This document shows positions 1 to 10,599 of a stretch of 64,000 bases of DNA, piece after piece. Position 1 is the first letter of the stretch. Every line of letters starts with the position of its first letter. The notes beneath the pieces are model-generated. The model made no database searches and had not been told where the DNA came from. It worked only from the letters and a program-made list of their open reading frames with translations. The DNA is from Sisyra terminalis (taxonomy: Eukaryota > Arthropoda > Insecta > Neuroptera > Sisyridae), in the NCBI GenBank assembly GCA_958496175.1, contig OY292274.1, forward strand, positions 12,731,689 through 12,795,688, read 5' to 3'. The translations under genes were made by a program, and so were the position numbers.

Positions 1-790
1 TCAATTAGGGTAAAAAGCTTTCTAAGATAAAAAGGTATGAGGTGTCGAAATGATTGATAGGACAATTCAAGTCTTTTGCCATTTCATTTAATTTAGCGGT
101 GTATTTGTCGATCATGATGAGCTAAAGACAAACAAAAGCGACGCCAAATGACCTAACAATCTATCGTTGAGGTGTGGTTGGTCTTTTAAAATCAAGCACA
201 TCATTCAATGTTATAAGATTGAACTCTGAACAGCCACGTTCGACACACCCTTCATCAAGTCAACATCCTGCCAAACTTTCTCATAGAATTACTCATATTA
301 GCACATTTTCTCAACGACAAAATATGCCTTGAATCGAGATGGGGTAAAGCAATTTGTCCGTCGTTCAGTTTGATCAAAAATGAATTGCTTCTTCTGCTCC
401 ACTACGAATACTTTGTACATTTTCTTGTTTCCCCGCGTCGTAGATTTGATTGAAGCGAATCGAACTAAACCATATTTTCTCGTCGAAGGTCTTTTGGCCT
501 TATTATCAGTTTACAAGCTCTTCTTCTTGTTTAATGCAGATTTTTTTTCACATAATATGCTCCGTTAACATACATATCACATCATCTAATATCGTTTGGC
601 AAAAATAAAGCTCTATTATTCTATTTTTTCTGGAAAAGATATTTCAAATTGGAAATGAAAAGAAAAAAGTTAAAAACTTGATTGTATGTTTTTTCAAGAA
701 TAAACATCCTAAATGATTTTCTTGCATTATATTGCATTCAATTGCAACTCTGTGTACCAATTTTTAAAATTTAGAACTTTATCTATAAGT
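1..790. other. Unassigned intronic sequence
   Basis: Slightly less AT-rich than average for its first 500 bases. The minus strand has several short open stretches, but no frame holds together and no motif was recognised. It may be an old decayed insertion. Confidence 0.3.
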
Positions 791-1734
791 AGCTAATCCC
801 CGCAACTTCGTCTGCGTAACGTAGGTAAACATTATGTTTTCTTTTCAAATTTGCCATTTGTAGTGGTATATAAAAAAACAATATTTTTCTTATTTGTTTT
901 ACGAAGAACATAATCATATTTACAAACACTATTTTGTTGACTTTAAAAAGACACATTTAAGAAACTGTTGCAAAGAATAAAATTGTTCTATGTAATAATC
1001 AATTAACTTTCAAAAAATATTTATAAATATCTAAAAAGAGTATGTCTATTGCGTATAGCTACGGTAGGTATACCTACCGTTGACCAAATAATCTGTAAAT
1101 CAATCAGCATCTATACATAAATAAAAAATATCGCCAAGTTCAATCAAGTTGGTCTTAATTATAAGTAAAGAGTGATGACCATGCGACATTTTTCAAATAA
1201 CTTACATTTTTAAACTTGTGATATCTTTCGAATGGAATGTTCAAATTGAATAACTCAAAAAGTTATATATTGCTATTGAAGCAAACTTAAATATGAAATC
1301 ATTTATTTTGAAAAGGATTAATTCCAAAGTATAAATAAAAGAGCTTTTATAGCGGTGGCATTTATATATATTTTTTAAAATGAAAAATCACTTATTACGA
1401 CATAACTATTATAGTTATATATATGCTGTTGGTTTATTTTTTGTAGACAATGATATGTTCTGCAAAATCGTACTGCATTATTTTGTTCTATAACCAATAG
1501 TTTTCGCAGGGCACGCGATAAAAGAATGTTTTTTGGTATTTTTTTCAGACCTAGGGTTACATTATTGGAGTTTAAGTATGGATCCCTAACTTTTTTGAAA
1601 ATTTAATATAGCCTATGTTTAGCGGAAATAGTGTAGCTTCCCAACAGTGAAAGAATTTTTCAAATCGGTCAAGTAGTTTCGGAGCTTCTTCAAAGCAAAT
1701 AAACAATCAAATCTTTCCTCTTTATAATAATAGA
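791..1734 (-). mobile_element. Non-autonomous Helitron, minus strand (copy H1)
   Basis: On the minus strand the 5' end is TCTATTATTATAAAGAGG and the 3' end is the family terminus ACGTTACGCAGACGAAGTTG, then CGGGGATTAGCTA. The same 3' terminus closes other copies in this window, at 17.35, 34.35 and 47.66 kb and, on the minus strand, at 36.75 kb. TC...CTRR-like ends without terminal inverted repeats are the Helitron signature. It contains no coding capacity. The last base of the terminal tetramer differs from CTAG, so the exact 3' end is uncertain by a few bases. Confidence 0.7.
1061..1080. repeat. Perfect 20-bp palindrome inside Helitron H1
   Basis: ACGGTAGGTATACCTACCGT is exactly its own reverse complement. 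Near-identical palindromes sit at the same internal position in the Helitron copies at 34060 and 63736. Confidence 0.85.
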
Positions 1735-2580
1735 TTGCATTGGTCCTCTAACTTGAAAAGTGAAAGAATTGATTAGTGTTTCCTCTTGGCTAATTGTGCT
1801 TTATCAAACAAATCATTTCATGTATAACATATAACTTGTAACTCTAAGGATAGATCTTACCATCAAACATTTGCATAAAACCCAATTATGATGCCTTTTT
1901 TTTTATATTAGTAATTGTGTTTGAATAATGAATACTTTTCAGAAAGCTAATGAAAAATATTGTTCTCCGAATGATGCGTCTTTTCTCTTTGATAATTAAA
2001 GTTGATATTTTTGTTTATCTTTTATGAAAAATAAACACAAAAGAACAAAACTAGTTCTTAAACATCAATAAACATTGTTTTCAAAGATGGTAATTGTTAT
2101 TTTATTTATTTTATTTTGAAAGAAAATACCTTTCAATGAACAGAGTTTGTTTTGATTATTCAATTTTCAATAAGCAAAACATATAGCTTGAGGTCTACAA
2201 AGGAAACTTTTTAAAATACAAACGAAATATAAAAAAAAAACTTGCTAGTTTATATTTAATTATTAATTTCAATTTCCTTGATTTTTTTTTTTTAATTAAT
2301 AACCTCGCAATTCAAATATAAAAATTGTGTATGTTCTGTCATAAATTTTTGTCATAAGTAATAAAATATTACTATTTATTTAGATAAAAGTTCACTTTTT
2401 GACGGCACTTATCAATTGAGAAATTTTAATGAAGGTAAAGTTAATTTTGTGCTAAGTGCTTTTCAAATTAGTCACGAAATGTTATACTCATGATGTTATT
2501 GGTACTTCATCAAACATTTAAACTGGCTTTGGTGTTTAATACCTGGTCATCGATTTGTCTGTGATTTTTTTGAAGTCAAA
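1735..2580. other. Unassigned AT-rich intronic sequence
   Basis: No open frame, repeat copy or inverted structure recognised. Homopolymer A and T runs only. Confidence 0.3.
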
Positions 2581-2760
2581 ACTTCTTTTGCATCATTGTG
2601 ACTTGAAATTTTATGAAACGGAAACGGAAAAACGGCAATAAAAAGAGAAACATATACATAAATTATTGTAAAGTTTCAGATCCTCAATGATGATAAATTG
2701 GTAAAAAATATTCAGAGGACTAGGATCAAATAATAATCAGTCAAAACTATTTATTACATG

Positions 2761-2800
2761 CGCGACGTTTCAACCCGGTTATTGAGCCTTCCTCAGGCGT
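2761..2800 (-). ncRNA. Hammerhead ribozyme-like motif, left arm of element 1
   Basis: Inverted twin of the 3213-3256 motif: CTGAGGA on the minus strand at 2796-2790, GAA, ACGT at 2768-2765, then C at 2764. Stem II is weakened because GGGCC has become GGGTT, leaving extra G-U pairs. Confidence 0.6.
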
Positions 2801-3212
2801 TCTGAAATACCATAGCTAATTTTTATTAATATCAAAAAATATAAACAATTATTACAATGAGTTCTTTCATACCGTAAATAATCGCTTTAACTTTGTTAAA
2901 AACAATCATTGTCCATTCATTTTACAGTTGGTAAAAAACAATCATACAACTCCCAAGATACACAACATTTTTTCAGTAAAATATATAAAAAATAAAATTT
3001 CAACAAAACTAATTTTTAATTGTTTTTATATATTTTACTGAAAAAATGTTGTGTATCTTGGGAGTTGTATGATTGTTTTTTACCAACTGTAAAATGAATG
3101 GACAATGATTGTTTTTAACAAAGTTAAAGCGATTATTTACGGTATGAAAGAACTCATTGTAATAATTGTTTATATTTTTTGATATTAATAAAAATTAGCT
3201 ATGGTATTTCAG

Positions 3213-3256
3213 AACGCCTGAGGAAGGCTCAATAACCGGGCCGAAACGTCGCGCAT
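3213..3256 (+). ncRNA. Hammerhead ribozyme-like motif, right arm of element 1
   Basis: CTGAGGA (3218-3224) forms the CUGANGA box. GGCTC (3226-3230) pairs with GGGCC (3238-3242) as stem II around a 7-nt loop. GAA is at 3243-3245. ACGT (3246-3249) is a self-complementary two-base-pair stem III. C3250 would be the cleavage-site base. Stem I is CGC (3215-3217) pairing with GCG (3251-3253). A stem III this small is expected to work poorly as a monomer and better as a dimer. Confidence 0.65.
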
Positions 3257-3464
3257 GTAATAAATAGTTTTGACTGATTATTATTTGATCCTAGTCCTCT
3301 GAATATTTTTTACCAATTTATATACATAAATCTATAAGATTTAATATGAGAGAGAATGAGGAAGGAAACATTAGTATTTCTTATGGTTGTACGTGCCTGC
3401 GTATTACGCTACTTGAGAATGGTTTTCATTATTTTAAATAAATTAATTTTCAAGTTTGCCATAA

Positions 3465-4200
3465 ATGAATACGGATTATTGTCTTGAATATCAAAAAAAA
3501 AGTAAAGATAACAAGATTCAACAGAACGTGTTCGTGAATTTCGGGCACGCCGAAAAGCATTATTAAATTAGAAAGATAATAGTTCTAATACGTTTAATAA
3601 TGATTCGATTATGCAAAATAGTGAAAATAATGCTAGTAAGTACTTAAATATTTTCTAGTCGCATATATCGTCCTTAATCACGAAATTTCAATAAAATAAA
3701 AGGTAACTTAAAATTAATTCTGATATTACAAATAAAATCTGATAAAATCAATTATCAATTATTCTGATATCACATAATATTACAAACTGTTTTTCAGGTG
3801 CTACTCAAATGAATGTTCATCCAATTCCTTAGGTACTTAAAATTTCGTCGAAATAAAATTGCTCATGAAGAATTTCGTTAATTTTCTTTTAATAATATGT
3901 GCGATCATAATATGTGCTCCTTTTATGAACGATTGTGATTCCAACGAAATGTAAAACCACAACGCTCAGGACATCAAGATCTTTTATGGATAATAATTAA
4001 AAATTCTAATACAAATATTTTACTGTGCTGCACCTATTTTCAAGCAATCGAGAAAAATGTAATTCCAACGATTGTCCAAATTCAGTAGTTTCAAATATTA
4101 AACGATATCTGCATCTTTACCACCACTGGATTTATTTCATACTTTCTTTACCATAAGCTCTCGTATCATTTATCGAAAATGCAAATTTGAATTCAGGATA
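3465..4200 (+). pseudogene. Decayed N-terminal region of a Helitron replicase/helicase-like protein (copy A1)
   Basis: The start MNTDYC is shared with the second copy. A conserved intron runs from the donor AGTAAGT at 3636 to the acceptor TTTTCAG at 3797. After splicing, the frame reads ATQMN and then a basic stretch ending in AHEEFR, followed by stops. Beyond the stops one frame still shows MCSFYERL, KPQRSGHQDLL and a CTYFQAIEKNVIPTI segment. I read these as degenerate versions of the cysteine-containing 'CDRLWF...DL' and 'C..CY..L.KN.IP' blocks near the start of many Helitron proteins. That homology is from memory of the family pattern and needs a search. In-frame stops exclude function. 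Confidence 0.5.
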
Positions 4201-4350
4201 AATTTATGCAATAATTATTTTTTAGTAATAAATCGTAAAATAAACCCTACAATTATTCTACTCATAAAATCTTACATTCATTTCTATATCTTGAAGTTCA
4301 TCTTTTTTTAAGGTTTCACTTCTACCGCGTGTGAACTGCACACATGTATT

Positions 4351-4854
4351 TTTTTTTAATTTTTAATTTTAATTAACCATCGCTATATAACTAGCAAGAT
4401 CTTTATCAACGTTAGGGTTCTTAAAAATCCGTGTTCCAGAAATTTCATGACGTTGACATTTCCATATATCAGTTTCACGGTTACAAAGTTTCTTTTCTCT
4501 GAATTTAATTGAATTTTTCAACTCTTTACTTTTTCCTTCTACAAATAAAACTAAGTTTAATCGAAAGAAAGATATACGTATTTATCTGCATAAATAAATT
4601 TAAAATTTCAGAATCTAAACAAATCAGTAAATTCGTGGTAAAAAAATTTCCTAATTTTTTGTAGAAACCAGCAAAAAAGTTAGTAACTTGATGTTTTTTT
4701 TTGTTTTAGAATAATTGTTAGATCAATTTTGCCAATAAGTTTGTTGAATAAAAATTCACTATCAAAGTCGTATCAGTAATCATCACAGCGTTATATATGT
4801 GGAAAAAATTAATAATTTGTTCTCTTTTAAGTTTTTTCAAAATTCCTAATTATA
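4351..4854. other. Unassigned AT-rich intronic sequence
   Basis: No recognisable gene or repeat. It ends with TCCTAATTATA, the left target duplication of palindromic element 2. Confidence 0.3.
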
Positions 4855-4940
4855 TTGTTGGTATTCTTAACCATTTTATTATGCATTAATGATTCTTATT
4901 TTATGGATACTTTTTAATATTTGATGTTTTTATTAAATTT

Positions 4941-4982
4941 TTATACAACGTTTTGCCACTTTGGCGGCTTCTTTAGGTACAA
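4941..4982 (-). ncRNA. Variant hammerhead-like fold, left arm of element 2
   Basis: Inverted twin of 5150-5191 with the same CTAAAGA core on the minus strand (4976-4970), a loop-only change, and AAA-ACGT-T ending at 4947. Both arms share the two core substitutions, so these pre-date this insertion or were copied between arms. Confidence 0.42.
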
Positions 4983-5149
4983 CAAACAGACAGTAACAAT
5001 ATTACATAATAAATACAATAAATACATTTAAACACAAAATACACTCAATAAAATTCAGGTAATAAATAAAATTGAGGTTTTTTTTAAGTGTATTTTGTGT
5101 TTACATGTATTTATTGTATTAATTATGTAATATTGTTACTGTCTGTTTG

Positions 5150-5191
5150 TTGTACCTAAAGAAGCCGCGAAAGTGGCAAAACGTTGTATAA
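5150..5191 (+). ncRNA. Variant hammerhead-like fold, right arm of element 2
   Basis: CTAAAGA (5156-5162) replaces CUGANGA. Stem II GCCGC/GTGGC closes a GAAA tetraloop (5164-5177). AAA then ACGT (5181-5184) and T5185 follow. Stem I is a six-pair helix, TTGTAC (5150-5155) with GTATAA (5186-5191). Two normally invariant core bases (G5 and G12) are A here, so catalysis is doubtful although the fold is kept. Confidence 0.45.
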
Positions 5192-5262
5192 AAATTTAAT
5201 AAAAACATCAAATATTAAAAAGTATCCATAAAATAAGAATCATTAATGAAGTCCTAATTATA

Positions 5263-7922
5263 CTTTATCGAAATTTTTATATTTAATTGAATGAACCTGG
5301 ATAAAATTTTATTACAATTAAATGTTATTCTCTGAAAACGTTGTATTTATGCAACATTTCCATTTAGTTTGTTTAATTTGAGTTCTTGTCGTTGAATCGA
5401 ATCGTAAAAGACGGACTCAATCAAGTAGATACTAACACGATTGCATTTATGTCTCACATGCTGCAATAACATTCCCGATATTTGAAAAGGAAGACATCAA
5501 ATCAAAAAGTTCGTTTCTTGTATGTATGAGCTCAAATATAATCTGTAATTCTAATTACTTTGTTTTTATAAAAAAATAATATCTCCCAGGGGCCACTGTA
5601 GTGTCAAGGAATCTGATAACTGTTATTATTTTCATTCAAACGGAAAACAAACAAAACGTAATATATTTGTTATACATTAAATATATTTTTTTTACTTTTA
5701 CAATAAATCTGAAAATCTCCAATCCAAGACTACAACACATTAGCGGGTTCAAGTTTACCCTAAGCTTAAGACGGGAATGTCTCTATCAAAGGTTGTCGTA
5801 TTCTAAATCTCCTTTGTTTATTTTCCTTTCAAACAAAATCGAAATTCTCTCGATGAGTCGCTTTTATTAAGGATTTGCCTCAAGGATGTCTTAGACCGAA
5901 CCTTTCAGCTCTAAGACCTGCTTAACTAAGCCAAAGCTGACCGCAGTGGTGAAACTTAATGCATTGTTTAGGCTGTTAAACAGTTTTTGTTGACACACTT
6001 TCGAGACGTTAAACTCTTACTACTAATATCGAACACAAATGAAAACGGGAAAATGTCGTCTCCCTGTTATTATCTTTACGCTTTTCATCGAATAATGACA
6101 CTGTAATTTGCTAAGAACTACACAGGTCTTCCTAATACCAAACCAAGTTTCCGTTAAGTTATTTTTCAAGTAATACAATAGCTCTTTGGTTTGTACAAAC
6201 AATTATTAACAACTAGATTTTGTTACAGATATTTTAATATTTAATTTTTGATATCAAATTTTATAGCAAAATATTTCAATATTTTATTTTATGTACTTTG
6301 AGGTTGAAACAGAAAAAATATTGTTTTTTTAACTTAATTGATTATATTTATAAATTAGGTTTTCAATTATTTATTTGATTTTGATATTAGAGGGTATTTT
6401 CTCTTTCATAAATGTGCCAAAATAGTTATTTTATTAAATTAAAAAAACAGAAGACTAGTTAGAACCTGAGAATGTGCAATTCTCAGAACTCTGAACCAAA
6501 GAATCAGGTATTTTCAGTCGACGTTGCAAAGCTGAACTTTAGTGAATTCAAAATAAGCAGAAATGAATTTCAATAGCAATAAAATAATAGATTATTCGAT
6601 TTTCCAAAAAAATAATTTTTTTTTTCTGAGAAACGTTAGCTTTATAAATCTTTTCTAAATTTATTTCGTCACTAATCAATAGTATAAAGAGATATTCCTC
6701 AAAATCGATATATCGAATCTACTCGATGTTTATCATATGATGCATCAGATTGATTCAAAGTTTTCGATGTTTAGAATAAAAACATACCTTATCGTGGTAA
6801 CTTTGGGTACAAAAATATGGTGGTCAAAGTTGGGAATCAGTAACCCAATAGTGCATTTAGATTTAGTTTTGCGATAACAATATCAGTGTGATTGATCTTT
6901 GTAAAAAATAAGATAAAATTATTTAAAAAATTATTAAAAAGATCATTTTTGTAAAGTCACACAAAAAATATTCTATGATAACATATAAAAATATTCAATT
7001 ACGATCGTACACTTTAGAGTCACAGTTTAACGGTTTGATGTGGCGATTATTTTATTATTATTTTTTTTGTTTTGGCATGCAATAAAATATTTTCGTAGAT
7101 TGCATGGTTGTCATAAAACAAGTTACCATGCAATCACGAGTGGTAAATGTTTCTATATAAATACTACATACTATATACACTACTATATAAATCAAAATAT
7201 TTAAGTACTTAATCAACTTGATGTGATCGAAACTATCTTATATAAATGAAACAATATTTTTTAACTTTAAGAAATCTTTCAAATGTTTCAAATGTGTTTT
7301 GCATAGATATTTTAAACAAAGTGTCCGTTAAAACCAAAATCACATTTTTAAGAACCTTGAAAATGTCAGAAAAATCAATGAAAACTTTCGTACAGAATTC
7401 ATCAGCAAAAGGAAGGAATTTTTTCGTAAATTTACGAATTTGGAACGATTTGTACATGTGTTTGGTACAAAGACGGAAGGTCACGAAAGTTAGTTACAAA
7501 AGAACGTAAGAAAAAATTTCCTCTTCCGAGATGGTCTTTGTAAATATTTTATGATTTCAATACGGAACAAAAAGGCCATGTATTTGCAAGGCTTTTCAAA
7601 ATACATTAATACAAATAAAAATCTAAAAACAACCGGTTTTAACTTTGAATTTTTATCTCCACTTTTGGTCAGCTTTCAATCAAAAAAAAAATATATAAAT
7701 GTATTCTGATAAAGCTTTCGTTTTAATTAAGAAGATAAAGAAAATAATGGAGCAAAGCATACCAAAATGATATAAAGACTGCAGCATCTAAAATTTTAGT
7801 TCATATTGAATTTACTAAATTTTTGACACAGCTATTCACTAATAAATAATCTTCTTTCAATTTTGAAAAACTTGGGAGTCACAGTTTCTTTAATTCTATT
7901 TATTTTTTATGACTTTTATGTT
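5263..7922. other. Unassigned AT-rich intronic sequence
   Basis: About 2.7 kb without a recognised element. Open frames at 5601-5870 and 7233-7509 are compositional: they overlap on both strands and match nothing known. Confidence 0.3.
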
Positions 7923-8199
7923 TCATCCTTACTAATATTATAAACGCGAAAGTTTGTAAGAATGGATGTATGGATTTTTGTTACTCTTTCACGCAAAAAC
8001 TACTGTAAGGATTTTAATGATACCTATCAAAAATATAGCTTATACATCAGAATAACATTTGGGCTATACTTAATTAAGATATTGTGTGAATTGTCCAAAA
8101 TATATTGATAAGGATCAATTAAGTACGAAAAAATTCTACCCTCTGTGAGTTATTCTAGCCTGCACTGCAAAAACCATTAGTTACCCCATAATATTCATA

Positions 8200-8281
8200 A
8201 CTTTATTAATAGCGCATTTGTTTACATATCTGTCGCTTAATGCTGTAATTAAAAGCCATCGGTTCAAATCTCAAAGTAACC
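8200..8281 (+). other. tRNA-like Pol III block in Helitron H2
   Basis: A-box-like TAGCGCA at 8210 and B-box GGTTCAAATC at 8261-8270, about 50 bases apart, followed by a T-rich stretch. Homologous blocks occur in four other Helitron copies. It is not a complete tRNA cloverleaf. Confidence 0.5.
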
Positions 8282-8531
8282 TTTTCTTTATTAATAAATA
8301 GTTGTATATAGACCCTGAAGATTGCTTAATAAGAAAATATTATCGAAAAAATGATTTTTTGTAAATTCCTACCCTAAAAGAGTGAAAAGGGGTGCCTTAG
8401 TTTTTATGAGATAATTTAGAATTAATCAACAATCAAAATTTAATATTTAATTATCAAAGGGCTGTTAAAAACGGTGAAACATTTGTATCGTTTAATATAA
8501 AATAAAGTTCATCTTTATTTAGAAATGAAAT

Positions 8532-8695
8532 GGGGAGTTCCTAATATCTCCGGCGCCGCGATTTAAGAACGGATTATGATAGAAGAAGCAAAATCAAATC
8601 GAAAATTAAGAATACCAATTTGCGAGTTTTCGCTTCGTTTTCTTGGAAAATAAGTTTTTAGCAGAAAAATTACAATGTTATTTCTTATGGGAAAA
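8532..8695 (+). repeat. Left long TIR of the satellite-bearing element
   Basis: Inverted match of 14544-14706, best from 8540. It includes CGGATTATG and TTACAATGTTATTTCTTATG blocks conserved in both ends. A 60-codon minus-strand frame crossing it is a by-product. Confidence 0.75.
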
Positions 8696-10599
8696 AAATA
8701 ATTTTGAGTTTGACCAATCGATGAAACTTTGCGTAATTTATACATTATAAAAAGCGTTCATGAAAAGCGCTGTGATTGGCTACAACTGGCTTTAAATATA
8801 ACAATCCTAGTAGGCCAAGGAAATATGCTCTTTAACTAAATCACTTCGACCATATTTAATTCAATTAAAACATCTGGAAACATCTTAAAAAATTAACAAA
8901 ATTTGAAAATTATAAGAGATAAGAATGCCTACTTCATTAGTGATTTTTGGTTAAAAACGTATGCAGGTTAATTTCATTTCCCCTTCATCATTGTTTAAAC
9001 TTTACAATGAATGAAAAAAAAATTCTATTATAATTATAGTCTTTGGATTGACTCAAAATAAAAATGATTGAAAACCCGTTATAACAATCGTTTCATCAAT
9101 AATATCATTCAAAAAATAGTAGTATTATTATTGCCGCGACTTCATTTTCCGAAATATGTTTGAATGTATTACTTTAAATTTTCACACTCAATGAAAATAT
9201 TTGCGGAAACAATGAAATTTGAATTTATGTGCATTACGGAGGGAGGTTATGTTTTGCTTGGAGAGATTTAGTTATTGTGAACTTTGAAACGGCTAAAAAG
9301 ACTCAAAACGAGAAGTAAAAGGCGAAAATTTGTAAATTCTGTAAAAACTATCTACAGTTTAATTCGGTATTTAAAACATATGCTTGAAAATTGGTATAAA
9401 AGTCTCGCCAGGCTTACGTCTCAATTTTCTGGTGAAAACTCACGTCAATGATCATTATGAAACCCATTTTCACAATGTTTATATTCCAAACAATTAAAAT
9501 TTGAAAAATTCTTTGAAACCGACAAGAATCGAAAATTAAAACATCAGTAGTGGGATATGTGACCAACAAAAAAATCAATTATATTTGCATTTATGGAACT
9601 TCATGAGTGATATTGTGTAAATGTAAAGGCAAAGTAAAACTTTCAAATTCAAAAATAACGTGTTTTTATCCAAAACATTTCATTAAAGTTGACTGTTTTA
9701 ATACTTCAAATACAAGAAAAAAAATCGAGGGAACTGCGTAATAAACGCTAATGTGAACTATTAAATTTGGTGGACTTCATAAATTTTAAACCCGTAAGTT
9801 GAATCAGTTACAAAAAGATGTAAATTTATAGAAAACATTTCTTACTCTACCTAATTTACAATTTTCTTCTAGAAACGAACAAAAATTTGAAATTCATCCG
9901 TACCATTTGAAAGAAAATAATTCAACTAATTCTCGAAGTTATTCAAATATAATGTGACTGCCAAATTTGTATAAAATGTAGTTGGTGCAAGGATATTGCG
10001 AAGTGTATGTTTCGAAATTAAATGAAAATATTGGTTTGTATTTAACGTTTGGGAAATGAATGAATATAAATTTAAATATTATATTTCTATTTTTTAAGAT
10101 TCTTTCATCAAAAATCAGGGCTTTTTCAAATTAAAATTCAACAAATAATTTCGAAGAAGTGTTGGAAACCAAGAAATCAAATACTTTATCAAATGTAATT
10201 TAAAGAAAGCCTAAAACATACGTAAAGAAAAATTGTCACAATAATATTTTTGAAAATTTAAAACCGAATAATGAATAAAAAAGTCAAAACCCAAATAAAA
10301 TACCTACAACACTCGATTATAAACATTTACAAGGGATCATATATACACATTGGACACGATAATTAGAAGTATTGTACTTCAAAGAGAGCAGATGATTACT
10401 AATAATAATATCCTGAGAGGCTTTAGCGAATTTATAATAAAAAAAAAATGTGTAAACTTGGTGTTACAAAAAGTAATATGCTAATTTAAATAAGTGATCC
10501 AACAACGAAAATTAAACCCTTATTGAGTATCTACGACACTCGCTTATAAACATAAATTGTTAATCTACTCACAGGTGAGACAGTGATTAGTAGTATTGA

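Larger units (their letters stand above)
2664..3319. mobile_element. Palindromic (foldback) Penelope-type element 1
   Basis: Two nearly identical 299-bp arms, 2693-2991 and 3023-3321, in inverted orientation around a 31-bp spacer. The insertion is flanked by the 12-bp direct repeat ATATACATAAAT (2652-2663 and 3320-3331). A 29-bp tail (2664-2692) lies only on the left. The paralogous locus near 43060 reads straight through GAGAAACATACATAAATC, giving a natural empty site that confirms insertion. Each arm carries a hammerhead-like core. There is no coding sequence. The Penelope assignment rests on analogy with element 3, whose arms are PLE 3' ends. Confidence 0.75.
2583..4350 (+). mobile_element. 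Helitron-like coding element fragment, copy A1, interrupted by a palindromic insertion
   Basis: This is one of two paralogous copies in the window; the other is at 42995-44096. Both begin around TTGCATCATTGTGA or its variant and both end just after CCGCGTGTGAACTGCACACA, a short hairpin-forming end. Copy A1 is split by a 656-bp palindromic element at 2664-3319. The interior retains a decayed N-terminal part of a Helitron-type helicase (see the pseudogene entry). Subgroup and exact ends are uncertain. Confidence 0.6.
4855..5251. mobile_element. Palindromic (foldback) Penelope-type element 2
   Basis: Inverted arms of about 162 bp, 4884-5045 and 5087-5248, around a spacer of about 41 bp. The 11-bp direct repeat TCCTAATTATA flanks it at 4844-4854 and 5252-5262. 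As in element 1, a 29-bp tail (4855-4883) lies only on the left. The arm sequence differs from element 1 and element 3, so this is a separate family with the same architecture. Each arm contains a degenerate hammerhead-like fold. Confidence 0.72.

Noticed and set aside
1..600. Possible decayed minus-strand coding region in the slightly GC-richer left edge
   Set aside because: Frame changes every few dozen codons and no motif could be recognised.
7233..7509. Overlapping 83- and 87-codon frames on opposite strands
   Set aside because: Low-complexity AT-rich composition, no family resemblance and no splice context.
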